A stretch of DNA of 64,000 bases from Pseudomonas peradeniyensis (GCF_014268935.2 NZ_JABWRJ020000003.1:1045501-1109500); one strand, 5' to 3'. Shown: positions 24,072-33,641, counted from the stretch's first letter. Numbers and translations are program-made. The notes: a model not told the origin generated them from the letters alone.

Positions 24072-24102
24072 AACCCGCGTATAATTCGCGGGTTTAATTT
24101 TT
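24072..24102 (+). terminator. Hairpin after iscX that also contains the ndk -10 box
   Basis: AACCCGCG-TATAATT-CGCGGGTT, then TAATTTTT. It reads as an intrinsic terminator for the isc operon, yet its loop is a perfect TATAAT about 45 bp before ndk, so it may be both terminator and promoter. Confidence 0.6.
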
Positions 24103-24130
24103 CGCAACACTCAATATTCTGGAGTTTTCC

Positions 24131-24556
24131 ATGGCTGTTCAACGTACTTTCTCGATCATCAAGCCTGACGCCGTCGCTAAAAACGTCATCGGCAAGATCA
24201 CCACTCGCTTCGAAGAAGCCGGCCTGAAAATCGTCGCCTCGAAAATCAAGCAACTGTCCAAGGCCGAAGCCGAAGGCTTCTACGCCGAGCACAGCGCTCG
24301 TGGTTTCTTCGGTGACCTGGTTGCCTTCATGACTTCGGGCCCTGTCGTTGTTCAGGTTCTGGAAGGCGAAAACGCCATCGCTCTGAACCGTGAGCTGATG
24401 GGCGCCACCAACCCTAAAGAAGCTGCTCCAGGCACCATCCGCGCCGACTTCGCCGAGTCGATCGACGCCAACGCCGTTCACGGTTCGGACTCCGAAGCCG
24501 CCGCTGCTCGCGAAATCGCTTACTTCTTCGCTGCTACCGAGGTAACCACTCGCTAA
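24131..24556 (+). CDS. ndk: Nucleoside diphosphate kinase
   Basis: 141 residues. Transfers the gamma phosphate of ATP to nucleoside diphosphates through a phosphohistidine. The catalytic His is H117 in NAVHGSDS, and the N-terminal RTFSIIKPDAV is the family signature. A CTGGAG site precedes the ATG. Codon use is that of a highly expressed gene. It lies between the isc operon and rlmN, with its own likely promoter. Confidence 0.98.
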   Translation: MAVQRTFSIIKPDAVAKNVIGKITTRFEEAGLKIVASKIKQLSKAEAEGFYAEHSARGFFGDLVAFMTSGPVVVQVLEGENAIALNRELMGATNPKEAAPGTIRADFAESIDANAVHGSDSEAAAAREIAYFFAATEVTTR

Positions 24557-24584
24557 GCGAAAGCTTACGGGTGAGGGTGAATCC

Positions 24585-25727
24585 ATGACGACATCGACTG
24601 ACAAGATCAACCTGCTGGGGCTTACCCTGGCGGAAATGGAACAGTTCTTCGACTCAATCGGGGAGAAGCGCTTCCGTGCCGGTCAGGTGATGAAATGGAT
24701 TCACCATTTTGGCGTCGATGATTTCGCCGCCATGACCAATGTCGGCAAGGTCTTGCGCGAAAAGCTCGAGGCCGTTGCCGAGATTCGGGGCCCGGAAGTG
24801 GTCAGTGAAGACATTTCCGCCGACGGCACCCGCAAGTGGGTGGTCCGCGTTGCCTCTGGCAGCTGCGTCGAGACCGTCTACATCCCCACCGACGATCGCG
24901 GCACCCTGTGCGTGTCGTCGCAAGCCGGCTGTGCCCTGGACTGCAGCTTCTGCTCCACCGGCAAGCAAGGCTTCAACAGCAACCTCACCGCCGCCGAAGT
25001 GATCGGCCAGGTGTGGCTTGCCAACAAATCCTTCGGGACCGTTCCGGCCAAGATCGACCGCGCCATCACCAACGTGGTCATGATGGGCATGGGCGAACCC
25101 CTGCTGAATTTTGACAATGTCATCGCCGCCATGAAGATCATGATGGAAGATCTAGGCTATGGCATTTCCAAGCGTCGCGTCACCCTGTCCACCTCGGGCG
25201 TGGTGCCGATGATCGACGAGCTGGCCAAGCACATCGACGTGTCGCTGGCCCTGTCGCTGCACGCGCCGAACGACGAACTGCGCAACAAGCTGGTGCCGAT
25301 CAACAAGAAGTACCCGCTGAAGATGCTGCTGGAGTCGTGCATGGGCTACATGTCCACCCTCGGCGGCAAGCGCGTGCTCACCATCGAGTACACCCTGCTC
25401 AAGGACGTCAACGACCAGCCCGAGCATGCCGCGCAGATGATCGAGCTGCTGCGTGATGTGCCGTGCAAGATCAACCTGATCCCGTTCAACCCGTTCCCGC
25501 ACTCGGGCTACGAGCGACCGAGCAACAATGCCATTCGTCGCTTCCAGGACCTGCTGCACCACGGCGGCTTCAACGTGACCACGCGCACCACCCGCGGTGA
25601 CGACATCGATGCCGCCTGCGGTCAGCTGGTGGGTCAGGTCAACGACCGTACCCGCCGCAGCGAGCGCTACATCGCCGTGCGCCAGCTGGCTGCCGACGAG
25701 CCGCAAGACAGCGCCGCGCGCCCCTGA
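24585..25727 (+). CDS. rlmN: 23S rRNA / tRNA adenine-C2 methyltransferase RlmN
   Basis: 380 residues, radical-SAM enzyme making m2A in 23S rRNA (A2503) and in tRNA position 37. The SAM-cluster cysteines are C116, C120 and C123 (GCALDCSFCSTG). The methyl-carrying cysteine should be the one in DIDAACGQLVG near the C-terminus. GMGEPLLNFDNV is the SAM-binding GGE-type motif. pilW follows 14 bp later, the usual order in Pseudomonas. Confidence 0.97.
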   Translation: MTTSTDKINLLGLTLAEMEQFFDSIGEKRFRAGQVMKWIHHFGVDDFAAMTNVGKVLREKLEAVAEIRGPEVVSEDISADGTRKWVVRVASGSCVETVYIPTDDRGTLCVSSQAGCALDCSFCSTGKQGFNSNLTAAEVIGQVWLANKSFGTVPAKIDRAITNVVMMGMGEPLLNFDNVIAAMKIMMEDLGYGISKRRVTLSTSGVVPMIDELAKHIDVSLALSLHAPNDELRNKLVPINKKYPLKMLLESCMGYMSTLGGKRVLTIEYTLLKDVNDQPEHAAQMIELLRDVPCKINLIPFNPFPHSGYERPSNNAIRRFQDLLHHGGFNVTTRTTRGDDIDAACGQLVGQVNDRTRRSERYIAVRQLAADEPQDSAARP

Positions 25728-25741
25728 CGAGCACCTGCCCC

Positions 25742-26503
25742 ATGAGCCTGCGCGCCGCGCTGTCGATCCTGACGCTTTCGCTGCTGGCCGGCTGCGTGTC
25801 CGGCGGCGCGGGCGACCCCCTGGCCAGCCGCCAGGGGCGTGAGGCGGCGGGGCAGGCCTACGTGCAGTTGGGGCTGGGGTATTTGCAACAAGGTTTGACC
25901 GAGCGCGCCAAGGCGCCGCTGGGCAAGGCCTTGGCCCTGGACGCCCGTGACGGCGAGGCTCATGCGGCACTGGCCCTGGTGTTCCAGGCCGAGGATGAGC
26001 CCGCACTGGCCGGCGAGCACTTCGCCAAGGCCTTGGCCATCCGCCCGGATGACACACGAATCCGCAACAATTACGGCAGTTTCCTATATGCTCAGGGCCG
26101 TTTCGACGAAGCCCGGGCGATGTTCCTCCAGGCTGCCGCCGATACCCTGTATCCTGAGCGTTCCCGCGTGTACGAGAACCTGGGGCTCACCGCCCGGAAG
26201 CAGGGGCAGGGTGATCAGGCGCGTGCCTACCTGGAAAAAGCCCTTCGGCTCAATCAGCGGCAACCGAAGGCATTGCTCGAAATGGCTGAGTTGTCCTACG
26301 AAAACAGGCATTATGTGCCGGCCCAGGATTACTACGATCGATTCAGCCAGCTGAGCGACCAGGATGCCCGTAGCCTGTTGCTGGGCCATCGCCTGGCACT
26401 CGCCCTCGACGAACAGGGCACCGCGACCCGTTTGGGCCAGCAAATACAACGACTTTATCCCGGTACGCCGGAATATCAGCAATACCTGTCGGAGCAACGA
26501 TGA
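25742..26503 (+). CDS. pilW: Type IV pilus biogenesis lipoprotein PilW (PilF)
   Basis: 253 residues. The signal peptide has a lipobox LLAGC, so it is an outer-membrane-bound lipoprotein. The rest is a run of TPR repeats (YVQLGLGYLQQGLTERAKAPL, AHAALALVFQAEDEP, IRNNYGSFLYAQGRFDEA and others). PilW/PilF helps localise and multimerise the PilQ secretin. It overlaps rodZ by 4 bp (ATGA). Length is as expected. Confidence 0.9.
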   Translation: MSLRAALSILTLSLLAGCVSGGAGDPLASRQGREAAGQAYVQLGLGYLQQGLTERAKAPLGKALALDARDGEAHAALALVFQAEDEPALAGEHFAKALAIRPDDTRIRNNYGSFLYAQGRFDEARAMFLQAAADTLYPERSRVYENLGLTARKQGQGDQARAYLEKALRLNQRQPKALLEMAELSYENRHYVPAQDYYDRFSQLSDQDARSLLLGHRLALALDEQGTATRLGQQIQRLYPGTPEYQQYLSEQR

Positions 26504-27555
26504 AAGCCGCGCACACTGAAGTAGCAGCAGCGACTCGCCAGAACCCCGGTGATGTCTTGCGCCAGGCCCGCGAAAAACGCGAATGGAGCCAGGCCGAGGT
26601 CGCTCGCAAGCTCAACCTCACGGTATCTTCGCTGAACAACCTGGAAAACGGCGCCTTCGACAAGCTGCCCGGGCACACCTTCGCCCGTGGCTACATCCGT
26701 GCCTACGCCAAGCTGATGGACATGGACCAGGCGCCCCTGGTCGAGGCCTTCGACCAGATCACCGGCACCCACGCCCAGGGCAGCGAAGTGCACGCCCTCG
26801 GCCGTATCGAAGAGCCGGTGCGCCTTTCGCACAATATCCTGCGAGTGGTCAGCCTGTTGCTGCTGGTCGCGGTGGTCGGCGGTGGCTTCTTCTGGTGGCA
26901 GGACCAGAGCAGCCTGCGCGGCAAGGACCTGGCCAAGATCGCCCTGGAGCACGTCGAGGTCGAGAGCGCCGACGGCACCACGCAGATTCATCCGCTGGAC
27001 GAGCCGGAAGACCAGGCCGTAAGCGAAGGCCAGCAGGCTGAGGGCCAGGTCCTGCCACTGGAGCCGAACGCTACCGAGCAGGCGCCGGTCGCCGAGACCC
27101 AGGCGCCAGTCGCGGCCGTGGCACCCGCCGCGCCAGCCACCAGCACCGCGCCGGCAGCGGCCGCCGTCGCACCTGTGGCACCGGCTGCCGCGCCAACCGC
27201 TCCTGCCGTGGTTACGCCCAGCGTGCCTGTTGCCGCAGCGCCAGTCGCACCGGTCGCGTCGACCGCGCCAGTCGCAGCGCCTGCGCCCGCTGACGCCGCA
27301 CCGGCCCCGGCCGGCAGCGCCAAGGTCCATATCCAATTCACCGCCGATTGCTGGACCCAGGTCACCGACGGCAACGGCAAGGTGCTGTTCAGCGCCATCA
27401 AGCGCAAGGGCGACAGCCTGGAACTGACCGGCAAGCCACCGTTCGCGGTGCGCCTGGGCTTCGCCCGCGGCGCCCAGGTGAGCTACAACGGCCAGGCGGT
27501 CGATGTCGCCCCGTTCACCAGTGGCGAAACCGCTCGCCTGAAGTTGGGACAGTAA
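26500..27555 (+). CDS. rodZ: Cytoskeletal / cell-shape protein RodZ
   Basis: 351 residues. An N-terminal cytoplasmic helix-turn-helix (LRQAREKREWSQAEVARKLNL, residues 20-75) contacts MreB. One transmembrane helix lies at 114-132 (LRVVSLLLLVAVVGGGFFW). A Pro-Ala-rich periplasmic linker covers about 175-270, and a C-terminal DUF4115 domain follows (FTADCWTQVTDGNGKVLF). RodZ links MreB filaments to the elongation machinery. The linker is long and repetitive, coded by GCN/CCN runs, a likely site of length variation. It begins in the pilW stop and ends 3 bp before ispG. Confidence 0.93.
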   Translation: MKAAHTEVAAATRQNPGDVLRQAREKREWSQAEVARKLNLTVSSLNNLENGAFDKLPGHTFARGYIRAYAKLMDMDQAPLVEAFDQITGTHAQGSEVHALGRIEEPVRLSHNILRVVSLLLLVAVVGGGFFWWQDQSSLRGKDLAKIALEHVEVESADGTTQIHPLDEPEDQAVSEGQQAEGQVLPLEPNATEQAPVAETQAPVAAVAPAAPATSTAPAAAAVAPVAPAAAPTAPAVVTPSVPVAAAPVAPVASTAPVAAPAPADAAPAPAGSAKVHIQFTADCWTQVTDGNGKVLFSAIKRKGDSLELTGKPPFAVRLGFARGAQVSYNGQAVDVAPFTSGETARLKLGQ

Positions 27556-27558
27556 GTC

Positions 27559-28668
27559 ATGCACGGCGAATCTCCGATCAAACGTCGCGAATCCCGCAAA
27601 ATCTGGGTCGGCAATGTGCCGGTGGGTGGTGATGCGCCCATCGCGGTGCAGAGCATGACCAACACCGACACCAACGATGTCGCCGCCACCGTGGCGCAGA
27701 TCCAGCGCCTGGTCGATGCCGGCGTGGACATCGTGCGGGTCTCGGTGCCGGACATGGACGCCGCCGAGGCGTTCGGCAAGATCAAGAAGCTGGTCAGCGT
27801 GCCGCTGGTCGCCGACATCCATTTCGACTACAAGATCGCCCTGCGCGTGGCTGAGCTGGGCGTCGACTGCCTGCGCATCAACCCGGGCAACATCGGTCGT
27901 GAAGACCGTGTGCGCGCCGTGGTCGACGCGGCCCGCGACCGTGGCATCCCGATCCGCATCGGCGTCAACGCCGGTTCCCTGGAAAAGGACCTGCAGAAGA
28001 AGTACGGCGAGCCCACCCCGGCGGCGCTGGTCGAGTCGGCGCTGCGCCATGTCGAGCACCTCGACCGCCTGGACTTCCAGGACTTCAAGGTCAGCGTCAA
28101 GGCCTCCGACGTGTTCATGGCCGTCGAGGCCTACCGTCTGCTGGCCAAGCAGATCATTCAGCCGCTGCACCTGGGGATCACCGAAGCCGGCGGCCTGCGT
28201 TCGGGGACGGTGAAATCCGCCGTCGGCCTAGGTATGCTGCTGGCCGAAGGCATCGGTGACACCATCCGCATCTCCCTGGCCGCCGATCCGGTCGAGGAAG
28301 TGAAGGTCGGCTACGACATCCTCAAGTCGCTGCACCTGCGTTCCCGTGGCATCAACTTCATCGCCTGCCCGAGCTGCTCGCGGCAGAACTTCGATGTGGT
28401 CAAGACCATGAACGAACTGGAAGGGCGCCTGGAAGACCTGCTGGTACCGCTGGACGTGGCGGTAATCGGTTGCGTGGTCAACGGCCCGGGCGAGGCCAAG
28501 GAATCGCACGTGGGCCTGACCGGCGGCACGCCGAACCTGGTCTACATCGATGGCAAGCCATCGCAGAAACTGAACAACGACAACCTGGTCGACGAGCTGG
28601 AAAAGCTCATCCGCCAGAAAGCGGCCGAGAAGGCCGAGGCCGACGCGGCGCTGATCGCCCGCGGCTGA
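27559..28668 (+). CDS. ispG: 4-hydroxy-3-methylbut-2-en-1-yl diphosphate synthase IspG
   Basis: 369 residues, MEP isoprenoid pathway. It reductively opens methylerythritol cyclodiphosphate. The TIM-barrel N-terminal half includes QSMTNTDTNDV and VADIHFDYKIAL. The [4Fe-4S] ligands are C270, C273 (ACPSCSRQNFD) and C305 (GCVVNGPGE), with E312 as fourth ligand. It depends on clusters made by the isc system encoded a few kb upstream. It follows rodZ by 3 bp and precedes hisS. Confidence 0.97.
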   Translation: MHGESPIKRRESRKIWVGNVPVGGDAPIAVQSMTNTDTNDVAATVAQIQRLVDAGVDIVRVSVPDMDAAEAFGKIKKLVSVPLVADIHFDYKIALRVAELGVDCLRINPGNIGREDRVRAVVDAARDRGIPIRIGVNAGSLEKDLQKKYGEPTPAALVESALRHVEHLDRLDFQDFKVSVKASDVFMAVEAYRLLAKQIIQPLHLGITEAGGLRSGTVKSAVGLGMLLAEGIGDTIRISLAADPVEEVKVGYDILKSLHLRSRGINFIACPSCSRQNFDVVKTMNELEGRLEDLLVPLDVAVIGCVVNGPGEAKESHVGLTGGTPNLVYIDGKPSQKLNNDNLVDELEKLIRQKAAEKAEADAALIARG

Positions 28669-28692
28669 GACACAGATTCGTAAGGACTACTC

Positions 28693-29979
28693 GTGAGCAA
28701 ATCGCTGCAAGCCATCCGTGGCATGAACGACATCCTGCCCGACCAGTCGCCGCTGTGGCGCTATTTCGAGGGCACCGTGGCCGGCTTGCTGGACAGCTAC
28801 GGCTACAGCCAGATCCGCACGCCGATCGTCGAGTTCACCGAGCTGTTCAAGCGCTCGATCGGTGAAGTCACCGATATCGTCGAGAAGGAAATGTACACCT
28901 TCCAGGACAACAAGGACTCGCTTACCTTGCGCCCGGAAGGCACCGCCGCCTGCGTGCGTGCAGTGCTCGAACACGGCATCATCGGCAATGGCCAGGTGCA
29001 GAAGCTCTGGTACGTGGGCCCGATGTTCCGTCACGAGCGCCCGCAATTGGGACGCTACCGTCAGTTCCACCAGATCGGTGTCGAGGTGTTCAACCTGGCC
29101 GGCCCCGATATCGACGCCGAACTGATCATGCTCACCTGGCGCCTCTGGGCGTTGCTGGGTATTCAGGACGCGGTGACCCTGGAGCTCAACAGCCTGGGTA
29201 CCAGCGAAGCCCGCGCGCGCTATCGTGATGCACTGGTGGAATTCCTGTCCCAGCGCATTGATCAGCTGGACGAAGACAGCCAGCGTCGCCTGAAGAGCAA
29301 TCCGCTGCGCATCCTCGACAGCAAGAACGAAGGCACCCAGGCCGCCTTGGTAGGCGCGCCAAAGCTCGAAGAGTACCTGGACGAAGAGTCCCGCGTGCAC
29401 TTCGATGGCGTGAAGGCCCGTCTTGACGCTGCCGGCATCCCGTTCGTGATCAACACCAAGCTGGTGCGCGGCCTGGATTACTACAGCAAGACCGTATTCG
29501 AGTGGGTCACCGACAAGCTCGGCGCCCAGGGCACGGTCTGCGCTGGCGGGCGCTACGATGGCCTGGTCGAGCAGATGGGTGGCAAGCCGACCGCCGGCGT
29601 TGGCTTTGCCATGGGGATCGAGCGTCTGCTGCTGCTGATCGAAACCCTGGGCCAGGTGCCTGAGTCGATCAGCCGTACCATCGACGTTTACCTGTGCGCC
29701 TTTGGCGAGCAAGCGGAGCTGGCTGGCCTGAAGATCAGCGAGCAACTGCGCGATCGTCTGCCGAACCTGCGCCTGGCAGTCAATGCCGGTGGCGGCAACT
29801 TCAAGAACCAGTTCAAGAAGGCCGACAAGAGCGGCGCGCTGTTCGCGCTGATTCTGGGCGACGACGAGCTCGAGAAGCAGCAGATCGGCCTGAAGCCCCT
29901 GCGTGGCCAGGGCGAACAACAGAACATTGCCTGGGATGCGCTTGCCGCGCACCTGGAAACCGCGATCGCCCAGGCGTGA
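28693..29979 (+). CDS. hisS: Histidyl-tRNA synthetase
   Basis: 428 residues, class II synthetase. Motif 2 is seen as MFRHERPQLGRYRQFHQ and motif 3 as GVGFAMGIERLLLLI. The histidine-specific segments LVRGLDYYSKTVFEW and AGGRYDGLV are present. The start is a GTG preceded by AAGGA. The C-terminal anticodon-binding domain ends ALAAHLETAIAQ. It forms an operon with ispG upstream and the YfgM-like gene, bamB and possibly der downstream. Confidence 0.97.
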   Translation: MSKSLQAIRGMNDILPDQSPLWRYFEGTVAGLLDSYGYSQIRTPIVEFTELFKRSIGEVTDIVEKEMYTFQDNKDSLTLRPEGTAACVRAVLEHGIIGNGQVQKLWYVGPMFRHERPQLGRYRQFHQIGVEVFNLAGPDIDAELIMLTWRLWALLGIQDAVTLELNSLGTSEARARYRDALVEFLSQRIDQLDEDSQRRLKSNPLRILDSKNEGTQAALVGAPKLEEYLDEESRVHFDGVKARLDAAGIPFVINTKLVRGLDYYSKTVFEWVTDKLGAQGTVCAGGRYDGLVEQMGGKPTAGVGFAMGIERLLLLIETLGQVPESISRTIDVYLCAFGEQAELAGLKISEQLRDRLPNLRLAVNAGGGNFKNQFKKADKSGALFALILGDDELEKQQIGLKPLRGQGEQQNIAWDALAAHLETAIAQA

Positions 29980-30017
29980 CGCGGTCTGACAACGAATAGG
30001 CGAATAGGAGTATTGGG

Positions 30018-30659
30018 GTGTCGAGTACCGATGATGAGAGCCTGGCAGCAGCCAAGGACTGGTGGAATCGCAACGGCAAGCCGCTGCTGACCGGCGCCCT
30101 GCTGGCTGGCGTGGTGGTGTTGGGCTGGCAGACCTGGCACAAGTACAAGGCCAACCAGTCCCAGGGCGCCTCGGTGCTGTACCAGGCGCTGCTGGAAACC
30201 TCGTTGACGCCTGACGGCAAGCCCGACGCGAGCAAGGTCGCCGAGCTGTCCGGCAAGCTCAAGAGCGAGTTCGGCGGCACCGCCTACGCCCAGTACGGCA
30301 GCCTGTTCGTGGCCAAGGTCGCGGTCGAGAGCGGCAAACTGGACGATGCGGCCAGCGAGCTGAAGAGCGTGCTGGACAAGCCGGCCGACGCCACCCTCGG
30401 CGAGATCTCGCGCCAGCGCCTGGCCCGCGTGCTCGCGGCCCAGGACAAGGCCGAGGACGCGCTCAAGCTGCTCGACGGCGACACCGACAAGGCTTTCCTG
30501 GCCAGCCGCGAAGAGCTCAAGGGCGACCTGCTGGTACAGCTGGGCCGCGCCGACGACGCGCACAGCGCCTACGAAAAAGCCAAGGCCGCGCTGTCCGACG
30601 ACGCCGCGATCGGTGGCCTGCAACTGAAGCTGGATGACCTGGCCAAAGGGGACGCCTGA
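30018..30659 (+). CDS. YfgM-like tetratricopeptide membrane protein (UPF0070)
   Basis: 213 residues. A short cytoplasmic N-terminus is followed by one membrane helix (PLLTGALLAGVVVLGWQTW, about residues 20-38) and a periplasmic helical TPR-like domain. The E. coli relative YfgM associates with SecYEG and PpiD as a periplasmic chaperone relay. The start is a GTG with GGAG upstream. bamB begins 1 bp after the stop, the order hisS-yfgM-bamB-der being typical of gammaproteobacteria. Confidence 0.9.
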   Translation: MSSTDDESLAAAKDWWNRNGKPLLTGALLAGVVVLGWQTWHKYKANQSQGASVLYQALLETSLTPDGKPDASKVAELSGKLKSEFGGTAYAQYGSLFVAKVAVESGKLDDAASELKSVLDKPADATLGEISRQRLARVLAAQDKAEDALKLLDGDTDKAFLASREELKGDLLVQLGRADDAHSAYEKAKAALSDDAAIGGLQLKLDDLAKGDA

Positions 30660-30660
30660 A

Positions 30661-31803
30661 GTGAAGGGTTGGAAACAAGCAGCAGTGCTCACCCTCGCCG
30701 TGCTGGCGGCGGGTTGCAGCAGCAACAGCAAGAAGGAACTGCCCCCGGCCGAGCTGACCAAGTTCACCGAGGAAGTGGTGCTGAAGAAGCAGTGGAGCCG
30801 TTCGATCGGTGACGGCCAGGGCGAGACCTACAACACCCTGGTGCCGGCCATCGAGAACGACCGCATCTACGCCTCCGACGTCAACGGCGAGGTCTTCGCG
30901 CTGAACCGCATCACCGGCGACGTGGTGTGGAAGAAGGACCTCGAGCTGCCGGTATCCGGCGCCGTGGGCGTGGGCTACGGCCTGGTCATGCTGGGTACCC
31001 TCAAGGGCGAGGTCATTGCCCTGGATTCCAGCACCGGCGAGGAGCGCTGGCGCTCACGCGTCAGTAGCGAAGTGCTGGCGCCGCCGGCCAACAACGGCGA
31101 CGTGGTGGTGGTGCAGACCCAGGACGACCGTCTGGTCGGCTTCGACGCCGCCACCGGCGACCGTCGCTGGATCTACGAGAACAGCCCGGCCGTACTGACC
31201 CTGCGTGGCACCGGCGCGCCGGTGGTGACCAACCGCCTGGCCGTGGCCGGCCTGTCCACCGGCAAGGTGGTGGCGGTCGATATCAGCAACGGCGTGCCGG
31301 TGTGGGAGAGCCGCGTGGCGATTCCGCAGGGCCGTTCCGAGCTGGACCGGGTGGTGGACATCGACGGCGGCCTGCTGCTGTCCGGTGGCACCCTGTACGT
31401 CGGCACCTACCAGGGCCGCGTCGCCGGCCTGGAGCTGGAAAGTGGCCGCGTGCTGTGGCAGCGCGATGCCTCCAGCTACGTGGGTGTCGCCCAGGGCTTC
31501 GGCAACGTCTACGTGAGCGAAGCGTCGGGTACCGTGCAGAGCGTCGACGAGCGTTCTTCCAGCTCGCTGTGGAGCAACGACTCGATGGCCCGCCGTCAGC
31601 TGTCGGCGCCGGAAGTGTTCTCCAGCTATGTGGCGGTGGGCGACTTCGAGGGTTACCTGCACCTGCTCAGCCAGGTCGATGGCCGCTTCGTCGGCCGTGA
31701 GCGTATCGACAGCGATGGCCTGCGCGCCCGACCCCTGGTGGTCGGCGACACCATCTACGTCTTCGGCAACAGCGGCAAGCTCGAGGCACTGACCATCCGC
31801 TGA
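30661..31803 (+). CDS. bamB: Outer-membrane assembly lipoprotein BamB
   Basis: 380 residues. The signal peptide ends in the lipobox LAAGCSSN with lipidated C19. The mature part is an eight-bladed beta-propeller with PQQ-like repeats (VFALNRITGDVVWKKDLE, VIALDSSTGEERWRSRV, RVAGLELESGRVLWQRD). It is an accessory component of the BAM complex. The start is the GTG at 30661, immediately after the YfgM-like gene. The longer in-frame start at 30634 lies inside that gene and is rejected. Confidence 0.95.
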   Translation: MKGWKQAAVLTLAVLAAGCSSNSKKELPPAELTKFTEEVVLKKQWSRSIGDGQGETYNTLVPAIENDRIYASDVNGEVFALNRITGDVVWKKDLELPVSGAVGVGYGLVMLGTLKGEVIALDSSTGEERWRSRVSSEVLAPPANNGDVVVVQTQDDRLVGFDAATGDRRWIYENSPAVLTLRGTGAPVVTNRLAVAGLSTGKVVAVDISNGVPVWESRVAIPQGRSELDRVVDIDGGLLLSGGTLYVGTYQGRVAGLELESGRVLWQRDASSYVGVAQGFGNVYVSEASGTVQSVDERSSSSLWSNDSMARRQLSAPEVFSSYVAVGDFEGYLHLLSQVDGRFVGRERIDSDGLRARPLVVGDTIYVFGNSGKLEALTIR

Positions 31804-31864
31804 AGCTATGCTTGAGCTCGCTCGCGGGCTCAGGCCGCGGCGCATGACGCGCCGCCCGAACTCC

Positions 31865-31885
31865 GGCCGCTGCCTTGCAGCGGCC
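31865..31885. other. Hairpin between bamB and der
   Basis: GGCCGCTG-CCTTG-CAGCGGCC, followed by TTTGCATTTT. A possible weak terminator or attenuator in the 117-bp gap before der. Confidence 0.5.
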
Positions 31886-31920
31886 TTTGCATTTTCAAGA
31901 ATTCAAGAGTGGAGAGCCGC

Positions 31921-33384
31921 ATGGTTCCCGTAATCGCCCTGGTGGGCCGGCCGAACGTCGGTAAATCCACCATGTTCAACCGCCTGACCAAGACCCGCGA
32001 CGCCATCGTCGGCGACCTGTCGGGCCTGACCCGTGACCGCCAGTACGGCGATGCCAGCTGGCAGGGTCGTTCCTACATCCTGATCGACACCGGCGGTATC
32101 ACCGGTGACGAAGTGGGCATGGACGAGAAGATGGCCGAGCAGTCGCTGATGGCCATCGAGGAAGCCGACTACGTGCTGTTCCTGGTCGATGCCCGTGCCG
32201 GCATGACCGCCGCCGACCAGATGATCGCCGATCACCTGCGCAAGCGGAACAAGGAAGCGATCCTGGTCGCCAACAAGATCGACAACATCGATCCCGATAT
32301 CGCCCGCGCCGAGTTCTCGCCGCTGGGCATGGGCAACGCCATCCCGGTGGCGGGCTCCCAGGGCCGCGGTATCAACGCCCTGATGGAATCGCTGCTCGGC
32401 CATATTCCCCGTGATCCCGAGGAAGAAGCCCTCGACGAAGATGTCGCCGAAGGCGAGGAAGCCACGCGCATCCCCGGCCCGAGCGAGAAAGACGGCATCA
32501 AGATCGCCATCATCGGCCGCCCCAACGTGGGCAAGTCGACCCTGGTCAACCGCATGCTCGGCGAAGAGCGCGTGGTGGTGTACGACCAGCCAGGTACCAC
32601 CCGCGACAGTATCTACATTCCGTTCGAGCGTGATGGCGAGAAGTACACCTTCATCGACACCGCTGGCGTGCGCAAGCGCGGCAAGATCCACGAGGAAGTC
32701 GAAAAGTTCTCGGTGGTGAAGACCCTGCAGGCGATCAAGGACGCCAACGTGGTGATCTTCGTCATGGACGCCCGCGAAGGCGTGGTCGACCACGACCTCA
32801 ACCTGCTGGGCTTCGCCCTGGACGCCGGCCGCGCCGTGGTCATCGCCCTGAACAAGTGGGATGGTATGGAGCCGGGCGAGCGCGACTACGTGAAGACCGA
32901 GCTGGAACGCCGGCTGTTCTTCGTCGACTTCGCCGACATCCACTTCATCTCGGCGCTGCACGGCACCGGCGTGGGCCACTTGTACAAGTCGGTGCAGGCC
33001 GCGTTCAAGTCGGCGGTCACCCGCTGGCCGACCAGCCGCCTGACGCAGATCCTCGAAGACGCCATCAGCGTGCACCAGCCGCCGCTGGTCAACGGTCGCC
33101 GCATCAAGCTGCGCTATGCCCACCTCGGTGGCGCCAACCCGCCGCTGATCGTGATCCACGGCAACCAGACCGACAAGATCCCCAACTCCTACTCGCGCTA
33201 CCTGGAGAACACCTACCGCCGGGTGCTCAAGCTGGTCGGCACGCCGATCCGCATCGAGTACAAGGGCGGTGACAACCCGTTCGAGGGCAAGAAAAACACC
33301 CTCACCGATCGCCAGGTCAACAAGAAGCGCCGCCTGATGTCGCACCACAAGAAGGCCGAGAAGAAGCGCCGCGACAAGCGTTAG
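31921..33384 (+). CDS. der: Ribosome assembly GTPase Der (EngA)
   Basis: 487 residues with two tandem GTPase domains. The first P-loop is ALVGRPNVGKSTMFNRL at residues 6-22 and the second AIIGRPNVGKSTLVNRML near 198. Both have DxxG (IDTGG, IDTAG) and NKxD (NKID, NKWD) motifs. A C-terminal KH-like domain and a basic tail (KKRRLMSHHKKAEKKRRDKR) follow. It acts in 50S subunit maturation. The ATG at 31921 gives the normal start MVPVIALVGRPN; the GTG 12 bp upstream is less likely. Confidence 0.97.
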   Translation: MVPVIALVGRPNVGKSTMFNRLTKTRDAIVGDLSGLTRDRQYGDASWQGRSYILIDTGGITGDEVGMDEKMAEQSLMAIEEADYVLFLVDARAGMTAADQMIADHLRKRNKEAILVANKIDNIDPDIARAEFSPLGMGNAIPVAGSQGRGINALMESLLGHIPRDPEEEALDEDVAEGEEATRIPGPSEKDGIKIAIIGRPNVGKSTLVNRMLGEERVVVYDQPGTTRDSIYIPFERDGEKYTFIDTAGVRKRGKIHEEVEKFSVVKTLQAIKDANVVIFVMDAREGVVDHDLNLLGFALDAGRAVVIALNKWDGMEPGERDYVKTELERRLFFVDFADIHFISALHGTGVGHLYKSVQAAFKSAVTRWPTSRLTQILEDAISVHQPPLVNGRRIKLRYAHLGGANPPLIVIHGNQTDKIPNSYSRYLENTYRRVLKLVGTPIRIEYKGGDNPFEGKKNTLTDRQVNKKRRLMSHHKKAEKKRRDKR

Positions 33385-33420
33385 TAACAACGCTTGCAGA
33401 ACCCTCGTTGGGAGGGGCCT

Positions 33421-33508
33421 CGTGGGAGCGGGCTTGCCCCGCGATGAGATTGTTCAGGTCAATTGACTGCCTGATCTGACCTCATCGCGGGGCAAGCCCG
33501 CTCCCACG
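33421..33508. repeat. REP pair (REPIN) with perfect 28-bp arms
   Basis: CGTGGGAGCGGGCTTGCCCC begins the left arm (33421-33448). The exact inverted copy is 33481-33508, with a 32-bp loop. It lies in the gap between der and the aminotransferase gene. Confidence 0.95.
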
Positions 33509-33641
33509 CTTCATTCTGCTGTTGGGTTGCAACGGTTGACCCACCGCAATCCCCCTATTGTTTCAACCTTTTTCCTGACTGCTTGATCCGCTATGCTCGG
33601 ACCCAACCCCGTGCCGGACAAACCCCAGGAAAGAGGGCTCC

